A DNA stretch of 14,495 nucleotides from CAYZIC01 sp964478335 (GCA_964478335.1 CAYZIC010000061.1:1-14495); one strand, 5' to 3'. Positions 1 through 7,128 are shown, counted from the first letter of the stretch. A program made the numbers and translations. The notes: generated by a model not told the origin, from the letters alone.

Positions 1-29
1 CTTTCACGTCAGTACTATAACCATGTCGG

Positions 30-75
30 ACGTACTAAAAAAGCCCCGCAGTGAGGCGGGGCTTTTTTAGTACGT
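30..75. terminator. Strong bidirectional intrinsic terminator
   Basis: A perfect 20-bp stem (30-49 with 56-75) with a 6-nt loop. The GC-rich core is GCCCCGC/GCGGGGC, with six A on one side and six T on the other, so the transcript ends in a U-run in either direction. It is the first clear terminator met by minus-strand transcripts from the riboflavin genes, about 340 bp beyond the last stop codon. It could also stop transcription entering from the left. Confidence 0.9.
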
Positions 76-191
76 GTCTAGAGGTTGCTCACTTCATTAG
101 GAAAATAGCATGGGTGATCACAGAGTCCAAACCGCTCCTAACACGTTGCGCTTGCGCATCAGACTGTCCACTATGCTCACGCAAGAAGCAT

Positions 192-397
192 CAGACAAAG
201 AGAATTTTAGGATTTTGATTGTGAGGAGCCCTCTACAAGCGACCTGCTGGAGTATGCGATGACTGCAGGCCGCTATTAGTGATCATATGCTAAATCCCAT
301 ATTTCAAACTCTAGCGGCACAGGCGTTTCCGCCGAGACATCTATAGTCCGCCTCTGCATTAAAACATCTTACATTTCTTGTATTCCAGACAATTATT
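192..397 (+). repeat. Diverged ~205-bp dispersed repeat, copy 1
   Basis: This gene-free stretch matches, with gaps, the reverse complement of 1944-2147. Shared blocks in the same order include CTCTACAAGCG, GCAGGC-GCTAT, CAAACTCTAGCGGC, GCCGAGACA, CCGCCTCTGC, TTAAAA, CTTGTATT and CAATTATT. I see no long open frame kept in both copies, so it reads as a non-coding repeat or an eroded element rather than a gene. It stops 17 bp from the stop codon of the 135-aa gene. The rest of the gap (76-191 and 398-414) shows nothing recognisable. Confidence 0.7.
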
Positions 398-414
398 CGC
401 ATCTATTCGTTGAG

Positions 415-822
415 TCATTCGACGATGAGAGTCTTTTGAATGCGCAGATGGCTGACGATCTTGTCAAAATCGGTGGGGTCAAAGTCTTTTTGAGGGCGTT
501 TGGTTTGGAGGTAAAAGGTCCACTCGCCACCGACCTCCTCTGCGGTAATTGCGGCATCAAAGAGGAGTCCATTGAGACTAAAAAGCTTGAGCAATTCGTC
601 AGGCTTGAGGCTGACTTGGGTGGAGAGGGTGATGGAGATGGAGACGGTGGGGGGGATTTCGGGAAGGTCGTCATTTTTCTCTAAAACGACCATGCCTGAG
701 ACTTGGTCATTGAGGTCGTAGAGCCAGATGGACATTTCTGCGTCATTGCCGAGCATTTCGACGTGTTTGCAGGTGCGGTTGAGCTTGACGTCGAGGGCAC
801 CGGTGAGGTCTTTTTGATTCAT
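415..822 (-). CDS. Unrecognised 135-aa acidic protein at the end of the rib operon
   Basis: I do not recognise this protein. It has no signal peptide or membrane segment, so it is probably cytoplasmic. The middle (residues about 30-105) alternates hydrophobic and polar residues as a small alpha/beta domain would, with a LLKLFSLNGLLFDAAI helix followed by a GGEWTFYLQTK strand. This faintly resembles YbjN-like or CesT-like chaperone folds, but that is only an impression. The start is well supported: an AGGAG site lies 7 nt upstream and contains the ribD stop codon, leaving a 10-nt gap, so it is almost certainly cotranscribed with ribD and perhaps translationally coupled. It ends just before the repeat at 192-397. 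Confidence 0.7.
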   Translation of the reverse strand: MNQKDLTGALDVKLNRTCKHVEMLGNDAEMSIWLYDLNDQVSGMVVLEKNDDLPEIPPTVSISITLSTQVSLKPDELLKLFSLNGLLFDAAITAEEVGGEWTFYLQTKRPQKDFDPTDFDKIVSHLRIQKTLIVE

Positions 823-832
823 TGTCTATCTC

Positions 833-1888
833 CTAATTTGTTAAGAGTGGGGTGATTGATGAGGAGTGTGGGATAAAGTGGATGAGCACATCGTCGCCGA
901 TGAGCTGGGTGTCGATCAATTTACCTAAGAGTGCTTGGTCAATGGAGCGTCCTTGAGCACTGGTAAATCCAGCTTTGGCGTGGGGGTCGGCGAGGAGTTT
1001 GGGAGCGTAAAAGAGGAGGCATTCGTCAACAAGGCCTTGCTCAAGCAGGGCGGCTGCCAATGCCCCGCCTCCCTCGCAGAGTAAATGACAGAGGCCTTGT
1101 TCGGCGAGATGAGTGAGGCTTTGGCGGAGGTCGGTGCCGTCGAGAGGTTCGAAGCCTGGACGCAGGTCTGTCAGCGATTTTCGCGAAACGACAAATCGGC
1201 GTTTGGCAGGGGGATTATCGACGTGGGGTAAGAGAGACGGGTGGTCGGCGTAATAGGTACCAGATCCGACCATCACGCCATCGGTGTGCAAGCGCATATC
1301 TTGAACAACCTCACGGGCGGCAGGGCCTGTAATCCAGCGTGAGCCACCTGTCGCATCAGCAATTTTGCCGTCGAGGGTCATGGCGAGCTTGAGCGTGACA
1401 AAAGGTAAACTGCGACAGGTACGTTTGACAAAGGGGGCGATGAGCAGCTGACAAGCAAGCTGCTGGGCAGGTTCTGCGAGGATGACCTCGATACCTGCAG
1501 CCTCTAAAATAGCGAAGCCGCGTCCAGCGTGCTTAGGATTGGGATCAGGGCAACCAACGACGACGCTGCTGATGCCAGAGGCGATGATTAGCTCAGTGCA
1601 AGGTGGTGTGCGCCCAGTGGTGCTGCAAGGTTCAAGGGTGACATAGAGCGTCGCACCGACGAGAGAGATATCGCCACAAGCGCGTAAGGCCATGACTTCG
1701 GCATGGGGGTGGCCAGCTTGCTGATGAGCTCCCTCGCCAAGAATCTGACCATCTCGCACGACAACAGCACCCACGGGGGGATTGGGTGATGTATAACCAG
1801 TGCGCGCTCGGGCCAAGTCATAGGCTCGAGAGAGGTAGTGAGCGGGTAGCTCTGGCTGGGAGTGGGGAGGATGGTGCACGGTGATCAC
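833..1888 (-). CDS. ribD: Bifunctional riboflavin deaminase/reductase RibD
   Basis: RibD deaminates diaminohydroxy-phosphoribosylamino-pyrimidine and then reduces the ribosyl side chain with NADPH, the second and third steps of the pyrimidine arm of riboflavin synthesis in the cytoplasm. The N-terminal deaminase domain (about residues 18-145) carries the zinc site HAE (62-64), C88 and C97 in PCSTTGRTPPC. The C-terminal reductase domain (about 162-340) shows KLAMTLDGKIA, SRWITG, VGSGTYYADHPSL and CEGGGALAAALL. The usual arginine after the DxPxL motif is absent (LPH follows). Length 351 aa is normal. The start is uncertain: GTG at 1888 opens the frame, but a TTAGG just upstream suits the in-frame GTG at 1879 better. 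It lies 560 bp downstream of nusB, so it may need readthrough or its own promoter. Confidence 0.95.
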   Translation of the reverse strand: MITVHHPPHSQPELPAHYLSRAYDLARARTGYTSPNPPVGAVVVRDGQILGEGAHQQAGHPHAEVMALRACGDISLVGATLYVTLEPCSTTGRTPPCTELIIASGISSVVVGCPDPNPKHAGRGFAILEAAGIEVILAEPAQQLACQLLIAPFVKRTCRSLPFVTLKLAMTLDGKIADATGGSRWITGPAAREVVQDMRLHTDGVMVGSGTYYADHPSLLPHVDNPPAKRRFVVSRKSLTDLRPGFEPLDGTDLRQSLTHLAEQGLCHLLCEGGGALAAALLEQGLVDECLLFYAPKLLADPHAKAGFTSAQGRSIDQALLGKLIDTQLIGDDVLIHFIPHSSSITPLLTN

Positions 1889-1943
1889 CTAATAAACGCT
1901 AATGAATAGGGGTTTTAGTCCACAAAGGAACACAAATTGACAC

Positions 1944-2147
1944 AATAATTGCCAGTAATACAAGGGATGTAAAGCATTTTAATGCAGAGTACGCAGAGGC
2001 GGATAAAGGGTGTCTCGGCTGGAGCGGCTGCGCCGCTAGAGTTTGGAATAGGGGCACTGATAGCAGCCTGCTGTCATAGAGTGCCCCCGCTGGCCGCTTG
2101 TAGAGGAATCCCCACAATCCACCCTAAATCCTCTTTGTCTTTGTCTG
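1944..2147 (-). repeat. Diverged ~205-bp dispersed repeat, copy 2 (inverted)
   Basis: On the minus strand this reads as a relative of 192-397, of nearly equal length. It starts at CAGACAAAG (2147) and ends at CAATTATT (1944). Copy 2 has two adjacent GCAGAG words (1984-1998) where copy 1 has one. The two copies face each other and enclose ribD and the 135-aa gene. A 72-codon minus-strand open frame over 1899-2117 is not preserved in copy 1 and is not taken as a gene. Confidence 0.7.
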
Positions 2148-2159
2148 CTGCCTCATGCA

Positions 2160-2449
2160 GAAGCGCAGCTTGCTTATGCGATCGCATCCTCGCCCTTAGG
2201 CTCGTCTACTCGCTGCAAGACACTCTCCCCTCCCCTTACGCTCGAAATAGGCTCGCAGAGAGGCTACTCCGCTACAGCGGCAATCGAGGCGGCTGTAGCT
2301 ACCGCCCCCCCTATGCCAGCTTCGAGCTCGCAAGCGGTGTCTCGAAAGAACTCCCATCGCTCGATCATCGAGTATCAACAACAGCAACAAATACTCGAGC
2401 TCTAGGCTCTAGAGCCGATCAGGGAGACGAAGTCCCCCACTCCAAGCTC
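2160..2449. other. Structured intercistronic region between nusB and ribD
   Basis: No gene is supported here. The stretch is rich in dyads: GCTACAGC (2271-2278) pairs with GCTGTAGC (2292-2299), and CGAGTAT (2369-2375) pairs with ATACTCG (2391-2397) around a 15-nt CAA-rich loop. GGCTCTAGAGCC (2405-2416) is a perfect palindrome about 35 nt past the nusB stop codon on the minus strand. None is followed by a U-run, so they do not look like standard terminators. They may be mRNA processing or stabilising structures, or ends of old mobile elements. Confidence 0.5.
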
Positions 2450-2953
2450 CTAGTGGCGGCTACCAGCGCGGTCTTTACTGTAACGGTCGAGTACGCCATT
2501 GACAAAGCGGCCGGCATCAGCATTGCTAAAGTACTTGGCGACATCGATGGCTTCATTAATGATCACGGGCGTGGGGGTTTTGCCTTCTCCAATTTCAAAA
2601 AAGGCCATACGCAGGACGCAGCGTTCGATCACGCCAATGCGGTAGATTGCCCAGTTGTGGGAATACATGGAGATATTGTTGTCGATCAATTTGATCTGCG
2701 AGAGAGTACCACGCACGAGCCATTCGGTGAATTCACGCAGTTGTGTGGAGGCGAGTCTCTCGGCGGGGGTGAGGAGCTTTTCGACTTCGGTGAGCTCTGC
2801 ATCGGTCTTGTTGTCAGACTCCATCTTGCAGGACCATTGCTGGTCCCAAAAGTTGAAGATCATCTTATCGATGTCCAACTCTGGATTCAAATCGGCTTGA
2901 ACTAACATTTGTAGAGCCCATTCACGGCCCGAACGACGTTTTACTGCAGGCAT
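2450..2953 (-). CDS. nusB: Transcription antitermination factor NusB
   Basis: NusB binds boxA RNA with NusE (ribosomal protein S10) in antitermination complexes on rRNA operons. The 167-aa protein shows the family's RRxxREWALQML start (residues 6-17). The conserved second half has WAIYRIGVIERCVLRMAFFE (101-120), VIINEAIDVAKYF (130-142) and GRFVNGVLDR (148-157). It is somewhat longer than usual, with an extra acidic stretch around residues 35-60. ATG at 2953 has AGGAGG 7 nt upstream. The gap after ribH is 10 nt and the ribH stop lies beside this ribosome site, so the genes are cotranscribed. Linkage of ribH to nusB is common in bacteria. Confidence 0.95.
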   Translation of the reverse strand: MPAVKRRSGREWALQMLVQADLNPELDIDKMIFNFWDQQWSCKMESDNKTDAELTEVEKLLTPAERLASTQLREFTEWLVRGTLSQIKLIDNNISMYSHNWAIYRIGVIERCVLRMAFFEIGEGKTPTPVIINEAIDVAKYFSNADAGRFVNGVLDRYSKDRAGSRH

Positions 2954-2963
2954 AATGACCTCC

Positions 2964-3446
2964 TTATTTCGTTGATTTTAATTGTTTAACGACAGCGACA
3001 GCCTCGATAGCAGCCTGTGTCACATCCCACCCCTTGTTGCCAGCCTTAGTGCCGGAGCGTTCGATCGCTTGATCAAGGTTGTGGGCGCAGAGAATGCCAT
3101 TGACCACGGGGATACCGGCCTTGAGGCCGATTTCGCACAGAGCTTTGGCAACGGTGGTATTGATCAGCATGGCATGATCAGTTGCGCCATCGACGACCGC
3201 ACCCAAAGCAACAATCGCATCGGTCTTGGTCGCATCAGCGGCAAAGGTTGCTGCGAGGGGGATTTCGTTGGCACCAGGCACGCGAATCACGCGGATGTCC
3301 TCGATGGTCGCACCATGGCGCACAGCACAATCGACGGAGCCCTTGAGCAATTGCTCGGTAAAGAATGAATTAAAGCGGCTGACAATGATGGTCAGGCGCA
3401 TTCCTGTGGCATCAAGCGTGCCGACGATTTCTTGGTAAGTAGACAT
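2964..3446 (-). CDS. ribH: 6,7-dimethyl-8-ribityllumazine synthase RibH
   Basis: RibH condenses 5-amino-6-ribitylamino-uracil with dihydroxybutanone phosphate to lumazine, the penultimate step to riboflavin. Seen in the 160-aa product: SRFNSFFTEQLLKG (23-36), VPGANEIPL (56-64), the catalytic-type histidine H91 in GATDHA, and QAIERSGTKAGNKG (126-139) with R130 and K138. Three usually conserved places differ: the VIRG motif reads VVDG (D86), the aromatic residue after the histidine is A92, and the usual PV-x-FG reads PVVNG (N116). The overall frame and length are normal, so I still call it a lumazine synthase, perhaps with altered kinetics. ATG at 3446 has AAGGAA 7 nt upstream. It lies 36 bp after ribBA. 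Confidence 0.93.
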   Translation of the reverse strand: MSTYQEIVGTLDATGMRLTIIVSRFNSFFTEQLLKGSVDCAVRHGATIEDIRVIRVPGANEIPLAATFAADATKTDAIVALGAVVDGATDHAMLINTTVAKALCEIGLKAGIPVVNGILCAHNLDQAIERSGTKAGNKGWDVTQAAIEAVAVVKQLKSTK

Positions 3447-3482
3447 GGTCTATTCCTTAGTGAGGGTTTGGTTAAAAAGGGG

Positions 3483-4715
3483 TTAAATGAGATGGCCCAT
3501 GCGGACCTTTTTGGTCTCAAGGTAAGCGCGATTGCTGTCACAAGCCTGGGCAATGATGGGGACGCGTTCGACAATGTCAAGGTCATAACCAGAGAGGCCG
3601 ATCACCTTATCGGGATTGTTGGTCAATAGACGCAACTTCTTGAGGCCTAGCGCCTCCAAGATTTGGGCACCGATACCATAATCACGTAAATCGGGCGCAA
3701 AGCCGAGCTTGACATTCGCCTCAACCGTGTCGAGACCTTGCTCTTGGAGCTTGTAAGCGTGCAGTTTATTGGCCAAGCCAATCCCGCGCCCTTCTTGGCG
3801 CATGTAGAGCAAGACCCCACAGCCCGCTTCGTCAATCTGCCGCATCGCAGACTGCAACTGCCAACCACAATCACAACGCGCAGACCCAAAGACATCGCCA
3901 GTGAAACATTCACTATGCACGCGCACCAAAGGCGCCTCCACGCTTGATAAATCACCTTTGACCAAGGCCAAGTGCTCAAAACCATCGAGCTTAGAGCGAA
4001 ACATCGTCAACTGGAAATGACCATAAGCCGTCGGCAAATCGACCGACTCGACTCGCTCGATGAGACATTCGTGCTGCTTGCGATAGCGGATCAGCTGCTC
4101 AATGGTACAGATCTTCATACCGTGCTGTTTAGCGATTTCGCGCAATTGCGGCAACCGCGCCATCGAGCCGTCGGCATTCATGATTTCGCAGATCATACCC
4201 GCAGGCTTGAGACCAGCGAGACGCGCCAAATCAACTGCAGCCTCCGTGTGACCAGCGCGCACCAATACCCCGCCCTCACGAGCTAACAGAGGGAAACTGT
4301 GACCAGGAGAAACCAAATCTCCAGCCTGGCTGTCCGGATCCAAAAGCAATTGCATCGTCTTGGCGCGGTCAGCTGCCGAGATGCCCGTCGTCACGCCCGT
4401 ATGACTTGCGCCATCAATTGAGTAAGTAAAAGCCGTCGCAAAGGCATCCCCACGATTCACACTTGGCGCAAGTGCAATCCCCTTGTCCGTCAAAATCTCA
4501 CCCGCACAAGGCATACACAGCAAACCACGAGCATGAGACACCATAAAGTTGACCGTCTCAGCGGTGATAAAATCACCCGCCACATAAAAGTCCCCTTCAT
4601 TCTCTCGATTCGCATCATCGGTCACGATAATCATGCGCCCCGCACGAATATCCTCAAGGCATGCCTCAAAAGAATCAAAAGGCGTATCACATTGATTTGT
4701 CATCTCATTAGACAT
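3483..4715 (-). CDS. ribBA: RibBA: DHBP synthase / GTP cyclohydrolase II
   Basis: A two-domain enzyme starting both arms of riboflavin synthesis. The N-terminal half makes 3,4-dihydroxy-2-butanone 4-phosphate from ribulose 5-phosphate; the C-terminal half opens GTP. Counting from the ATG at 4715 (410 aa), the DHBP domain has DDANRENEGD (33-42), HTGVTTGISAADRA (105-118) and GHTEAAVDLARLAGL (155-169). The cyclohydrolase domain has zinc cysteines C270, C281 and C283 in SECFTGDVFGSARCDCG, then RQEGRGIGL (306-314) and LRDYGIGAQIL (343-353). Both halves look active. The start is ambiguous: ATG 4715 has a weak GTGGA 7 nt upstream, while an in-frame GTG at 4727 has no ribosome site. It is first in the operon and directly follows the FMN riboswitch. 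Confidence 0.96.
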   Translation of the reverse strand: MSNEMTNQCDTPFDSFEACLEDIRAGRMIIVTDDANRENEGDFYVAGDFITAETVNFMVSHARGLLCMPCAGEILTDKGIALAPSVNRGDAFATAFTYSIDGASHTGVTTGISAADRAKTMQLLLDPDSQAGDLVSPGHSFPLLAREGGVLVRAGHTEAAVDLARLAGLKPAGMICEIMNADGSMARLPQLREIAKQHGMKICTIEQLIRYRKQHECLIERVESVDLPTAYGHFQLTMFRSKLDGFEHLALVKGDLSSVEAPLVRVHSECFTGDVFGSARCDCGWQLQSAMRQIDEAGCGVLLYMRQEGRGIGLANKLHAYKLQEQGLDTVEANVKLGFAPDLRDYGIGAQILEALGLKKLRLLTNNPDKVIGLSGYDLDIVERVPIIAQACDSNRAYLETKKVRMGHLI

Positions 4716-4729
4716 TGAATTATCCACAT

Positions 4730-4747
4730 TCGATTCGTAAAAATCGA
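4730..4747 (-). promoter_or_regulatory. Small hairpin between riboswitch and ribBA start
   Basis: On the minus strand TCGATT and AATCGA form a 6-bp stem around a 6-nt loop, between the aptamer end and the GTGGA ribosome-site candidate. There is no U-run, so if this is part of the expression platform, control is more likely translational than by termination. This is inference from position. Confidence 0.35.
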
Positions 4748-4751
4748 TTCA

Positions 4752-4876
4752 GCGCTCTACCATCCGGACTGTAACCGTCGGCTGTGGACTCACACCACTA
4801 TCAGTAGACCGCTAGCATAAACGATCCAGTCGCGGGCTATACCGCCGATAAGGAATTTCACCTATTCTCGAAAACA
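4752..4876 (-). promoter_or_regulatory. FMN riboswitch (RFN element)
   Basis: Reading the minus strand, the RFN core is unmistakable: AGGTGAAATTCCTTATCGG then CGGTATAGCCCGCGA, and later GTGAGTCCACAGCCGACGG then TTACAGTCCGGATGG. The second helix keeps the internal-loop layout of known RFN elements (GA-AT-AGG with CCT-TA-TC). The closing P1 helix is hard to draw with the flanking bases. It binds FMN and in known cases lowers expression of riboflavin genes. It lies immediately upstream of ribBA in the sense orientation. Confidence 0.95.
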
Positions 4877-4885
4877 ACACCACTT

Positions 4886-4914
4886 ATAATAGCTGAAACC
4901 CACCAAAAATGCAA
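4886..4914 (-). promoter_or_regulatory. Candidate promoter of the riboflavin operon
   Basis: On the minus strand TTGCAT (4914-4909) and TATTAT (4891-4886) are separated by 17 bp, placing a transcript start near 4879, just ahead of the riboswitch aptamer. The -10 box is good and the -35 box is weak (TTG only). Position is the main support. Confidence 0.5.
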
Positions 4915-5017
4915 GCACAAAATCCCCAGCCCAATTGGATTTTAGGATTGAGTCTCCGAATTGACCGAGTTTGAGACCAGGGATTCCTAAACGCAAAGCA
5001 AAAAAGAGTCAATGAGT

Positions 5018-5303
5018 GGCTCTTGTCCGATCTTAATGGGTAAAATATGGTCTTAGTCTAGCAATCAGCGTCTCCGATAGGGATGCAAACAAACCTTACC
5101 TGACCCTCGATTTGAGAGTCAGCTAACCTTTGACTCGACCCTTAGGTAATCCATCAAGCCTGATTTTTCTCCCACAAAAGGCTCACAAAAGGACGCTACG
5201 CTATGCCTGATTACAGCTTGGAGCCGTAAGGAGGCTGTGCCTCTACGACAGCCGCGATACGCTGCCTTTGATCCTTCAGACCCATTAAAATTAAACAAGA
5301 GCC
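5018..5303. mobile_element. MITE-like element A, 286 bp with terminal inverted repeats
   Basis: The ends 5018-5040 and 5281-5303 are inverted copies of each other with 19 of 23 bases the same; both read GGCTCTTGT inward and finish in TTAATGGG. No coding frame spans the inside. The same end sequences recur at 8786-9140, and the right ends also share the flank TTTGATCCTT/TTTCATCCTT. I do not see a clear target duplication. It is best read as a non-autonomous element mobilised by a transposase supplied elsewhere. Confidence 0.7.
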
Positions 5304-5375
5304 TGTATTTATAACGTAATTATTTATGATCATAGGAGAAAATGCGTTGAATCAGAATCGCTCAATTATTTAAAC

Positions 5376-5591
5376 AAGCGCAGTGGAGCGATTGAACCAA
5401 TTTTCGGGTATCTTAAGCAACATTTAAGCATAAAGACAGCCTTTCTTAAAGGGTATCACAGTGCCGTTGTTAACGCAGGCTTCGCTATGATTGCTTATCA
5501 TCTAAAAAAGCTTGGTAAGCTTTTTCGTGCCCATATTTGGAGCAGCTTGTTACACACCGTCTTCAGACTCAAGACCACATCTGGAGGCTGA
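5376..5591 (+). pseudogene. C-terminal remnant of an IS5-like DDE transposase
   Basis: The plus frame from 5376 translates to KRSGAIEPIFGYLKQHLS, then TAFLKGYHSAVVNAGFAM, then IAYHLKKLGKLFR, ending at TGA 5589-5591. This matches the end of IS5-family transposases, which typically read RRSAIEPVIGHLK followed by an LKG segment, an N-A motif and a Y-N/H-L helix; the glutamate in AIEP is the last acid of the DDE triad. Upstream the frame stays open only to 5295 and the catalytic N-terminal part is missing, so it is a fragment with no start. It begins about 70 bp past element A, which may derive from the same insertion sequence, though that link is inferred. Confidence 0.75.
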
Positions 5592-5739
5592 AGCAGACCT
5601 AATTAGGTGCTTGCATTGAAAATGAGGCTCTATTCCTAGCTGCATAAGCTATTTTAGCCCCCATTTATCTCAAGAATCACTCATTAAGGTGTATTTCATC
5701 ACCCACTACCTAAGACTTTTGGGGTCTTTGGGTTGATTA

Positions 5740-5777
5740 GCGAGGGGATGATCGCCCCTCGCACTGTTTTTTTTTTT
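5740..5777 (+). terminator. Intrinsic terminator, plus orientation, 11-T run
   Basis: GCGAGGGG (5740-5747) pairs with CCCCTCGC (5755-5762) in a perfect 8-bp stem with a 7-nt loop, followed after 4 nt by eleven T (5767-5777) and then six G. It acts on plus-strand transcripts coming from the transposase remnant. The hairpin also lies just past the ybdG stop on the minus strand, but there the U-run is missing. The 5592-5739 stretch before it shows nothing else I can name. Confidence 0.75.
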
Positions 5778-5814
5778 GGGGGGTGATTTCGCAGCAAAGC
5801 ACTACTGGGGATGC

Positions 5815-7095
5815 TTAATGGGCATCCTCTTTAAGAGCCTGTACTGCAGCACGAATGCTTGACGCAGAGGCACTCTGATAGGCTTTAAGGCCGAATTCGG
5901 GTAGTATCGAGAAAAAATGCTCCATCATGTCGCTCTGGATCTGTTCGTACTCAGTCCAGGCGGTCACGCTGGTAAAACAGTAAATCAACACGGGGACGCC
6001 GTCTTTTGTCGGGGGCTTTAGGGTGGTAAAGCAGGTCATATCATGGCGGATCAGGGGATGATTGACAAAATAGGCCTTGCAATAAGCGCGAAAGGTCCCT
6101 AGATTGGTCAGTGAGCGGCGGTTTACGGGTGAGCTCCAGGCTTCTCCATTGGCTTGGTTGGCGGCGTTGATCTCCATCGTCTTGGCGGTCAAGTAGGGGC
6201 GCAAGATCTTTATCTTGCGCCAGTGGTCGAGCTGGGTTTCGGTGGCAAATGAGACAGTCTCGATATTGATAATAATCTGCGTCTTGATGCGGCGGCCGCC
6301 GCTTTTTTCCATCCCGCGCCAATTCTTAAAGGCGTGTGAAATAAGGTTGTACGCAGGAATAATCGTAATGGTATTGTCCCAGTTGCGCACTTTAACTGAG
6401 GTCAGGGTGACATCGATCACATTGCCGTCGGCGCGTTCGTCGGGCATCTCGATCCAGTCTCCAAGATGGATAATCTTATTTGTGGAGAGCATCACACCTG
6501 CGGTAAAGCCTAGGATGGAGTCTTTAAAAAGGAGCATCAATACTGCGGTTAATGCGCCTAACCCAGAAATCACGTAGACAGGTGATCGATCTAGCAGAGT
6601 GGAGACGATCACAATTGCAGCAATGAGGTAGATGACAACATTGAGCGCTTGAAAAATCCCTTTTACGGGCACATCTGCCATCGATTTAAGATGCTGCAAG
6701 GAGGAGTAAAGCGCATGAACCACGGCGACAATCATGCCCACGACAATTATAGTAAAGTACACCTCACCTGTCATAAAGACTAATTGACGTAAAAAAGGCT
6801 CATTGGCAAAGAAAAAGCGCCCAGATGCGCCTATAATAAAGACTGGCGCAAACTGTATCAACCAAACCAAAAAACGTGTCTTGAGTAGGGCTGTAGCAAA
6901 TTTAGAATGTAGATAAAGCAGTAAGCGCCTACGCAAAATGCGCCGTGTCTTATTGAGTAGGTAATAGGCCAGCGCGCTGATCATGAGCACGAGGATGACT
7001 TTTAATAATGACCCCACTATCGGGATCTGTCCAAGTACAATCCCTACTCCTTTAAGCCAGTTAAAAAAGATTGCGAAGTAGTCTGTCATCGCCAT
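5815..7095 (-). CDS. ybdG: YbdG-type mechanosensitive channel (MscS superfamily)
   Basis: An inner-membrane channel of the MscS superfamily, related to the E. coli miniconductance channel YbdG, which opens on osmotic downshock. The 426-aa product has hydrophobic segments near 27-47, 74-92, 112-130 and 147-167, plus a pore-lining helix near 173-190. Next comes the MscS beta domain with KDSILGFTAGVMLS (191-204), HLGDWIEMP (210-218) and VKVRNWDNTITIIP (234-247). The YbdG-specific C-terminal part follows, with GGRRIKT, LTNLGTFRAYC, HPLIRHDMT and an EYEQIQSDMMEHFFSILPEF stretch. The start at ATG 7095 has AAGGAG 6 nt upstream. It lies 33 bp after the phosphoesterase gene and is probably cotranscribed with it. 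Confidence 0.93.
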   Translation of the reverse strand: MAMTDYFAIFFNWLKGVGIVLGQIPIVGSLLKVILVLMISALAYYLLNKTRRILRRRLLLYLHSKFATALLKTRFLVWLIQFAPVFIIGASGRFFFANEPFLRQLVFMTGEVYFTIIVVGMIVAVVHALYSSLQHLKSMADVPVKGIFQALNVVIYLIAAIVIVSTLLDRSPVYVISGLGALTAVLMLLFKDSILGFTAGVMLSTNKIIHLGDWIEMPDERADGNVIDVTLTSVKVRNWDNTITIIPAYNLISHAFKNWRGMEKSGGRRIKTQIIINIETVSFATETQLDHWRKIKILRPYLTAKTMEINAANQANGEAWSSPVNRRSLTNLGTFRAYCKAYFVNHPLIRHDMTCFTTLKPPTKDGVPVLIYCFTSVTAWTEYEQIQSDMMEHFFSILPEFGLKAYQSASASSIRAAVQALKEDAH

Positions 7096-7128
7096 AGGGG
7101 CTCCTTAAATAGGTAGGCTGCCAGGACG

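Noticed and set aside
436..684. Plus-strand frame with a GDGDGDGGG stretch
   Set aside because: It is the antisense shadow of the 135-aa gene; the repetitive look comes from the complement of proline/serine codons.
1982..2905. Long plus-strand open frame (307 codons)
   Set aside because: It runs antisense through most of nusB and across the repeat and hairpin region. Its translation shows no family motif and the nusB frame is unmistakable.
4701..4729. Out-of-frame ATG at 4729 as a leader ORF ahead of ribBA
   Set aside because: It gives only a few codons, has no ribosome site, and overlaps the likely ribBA start.
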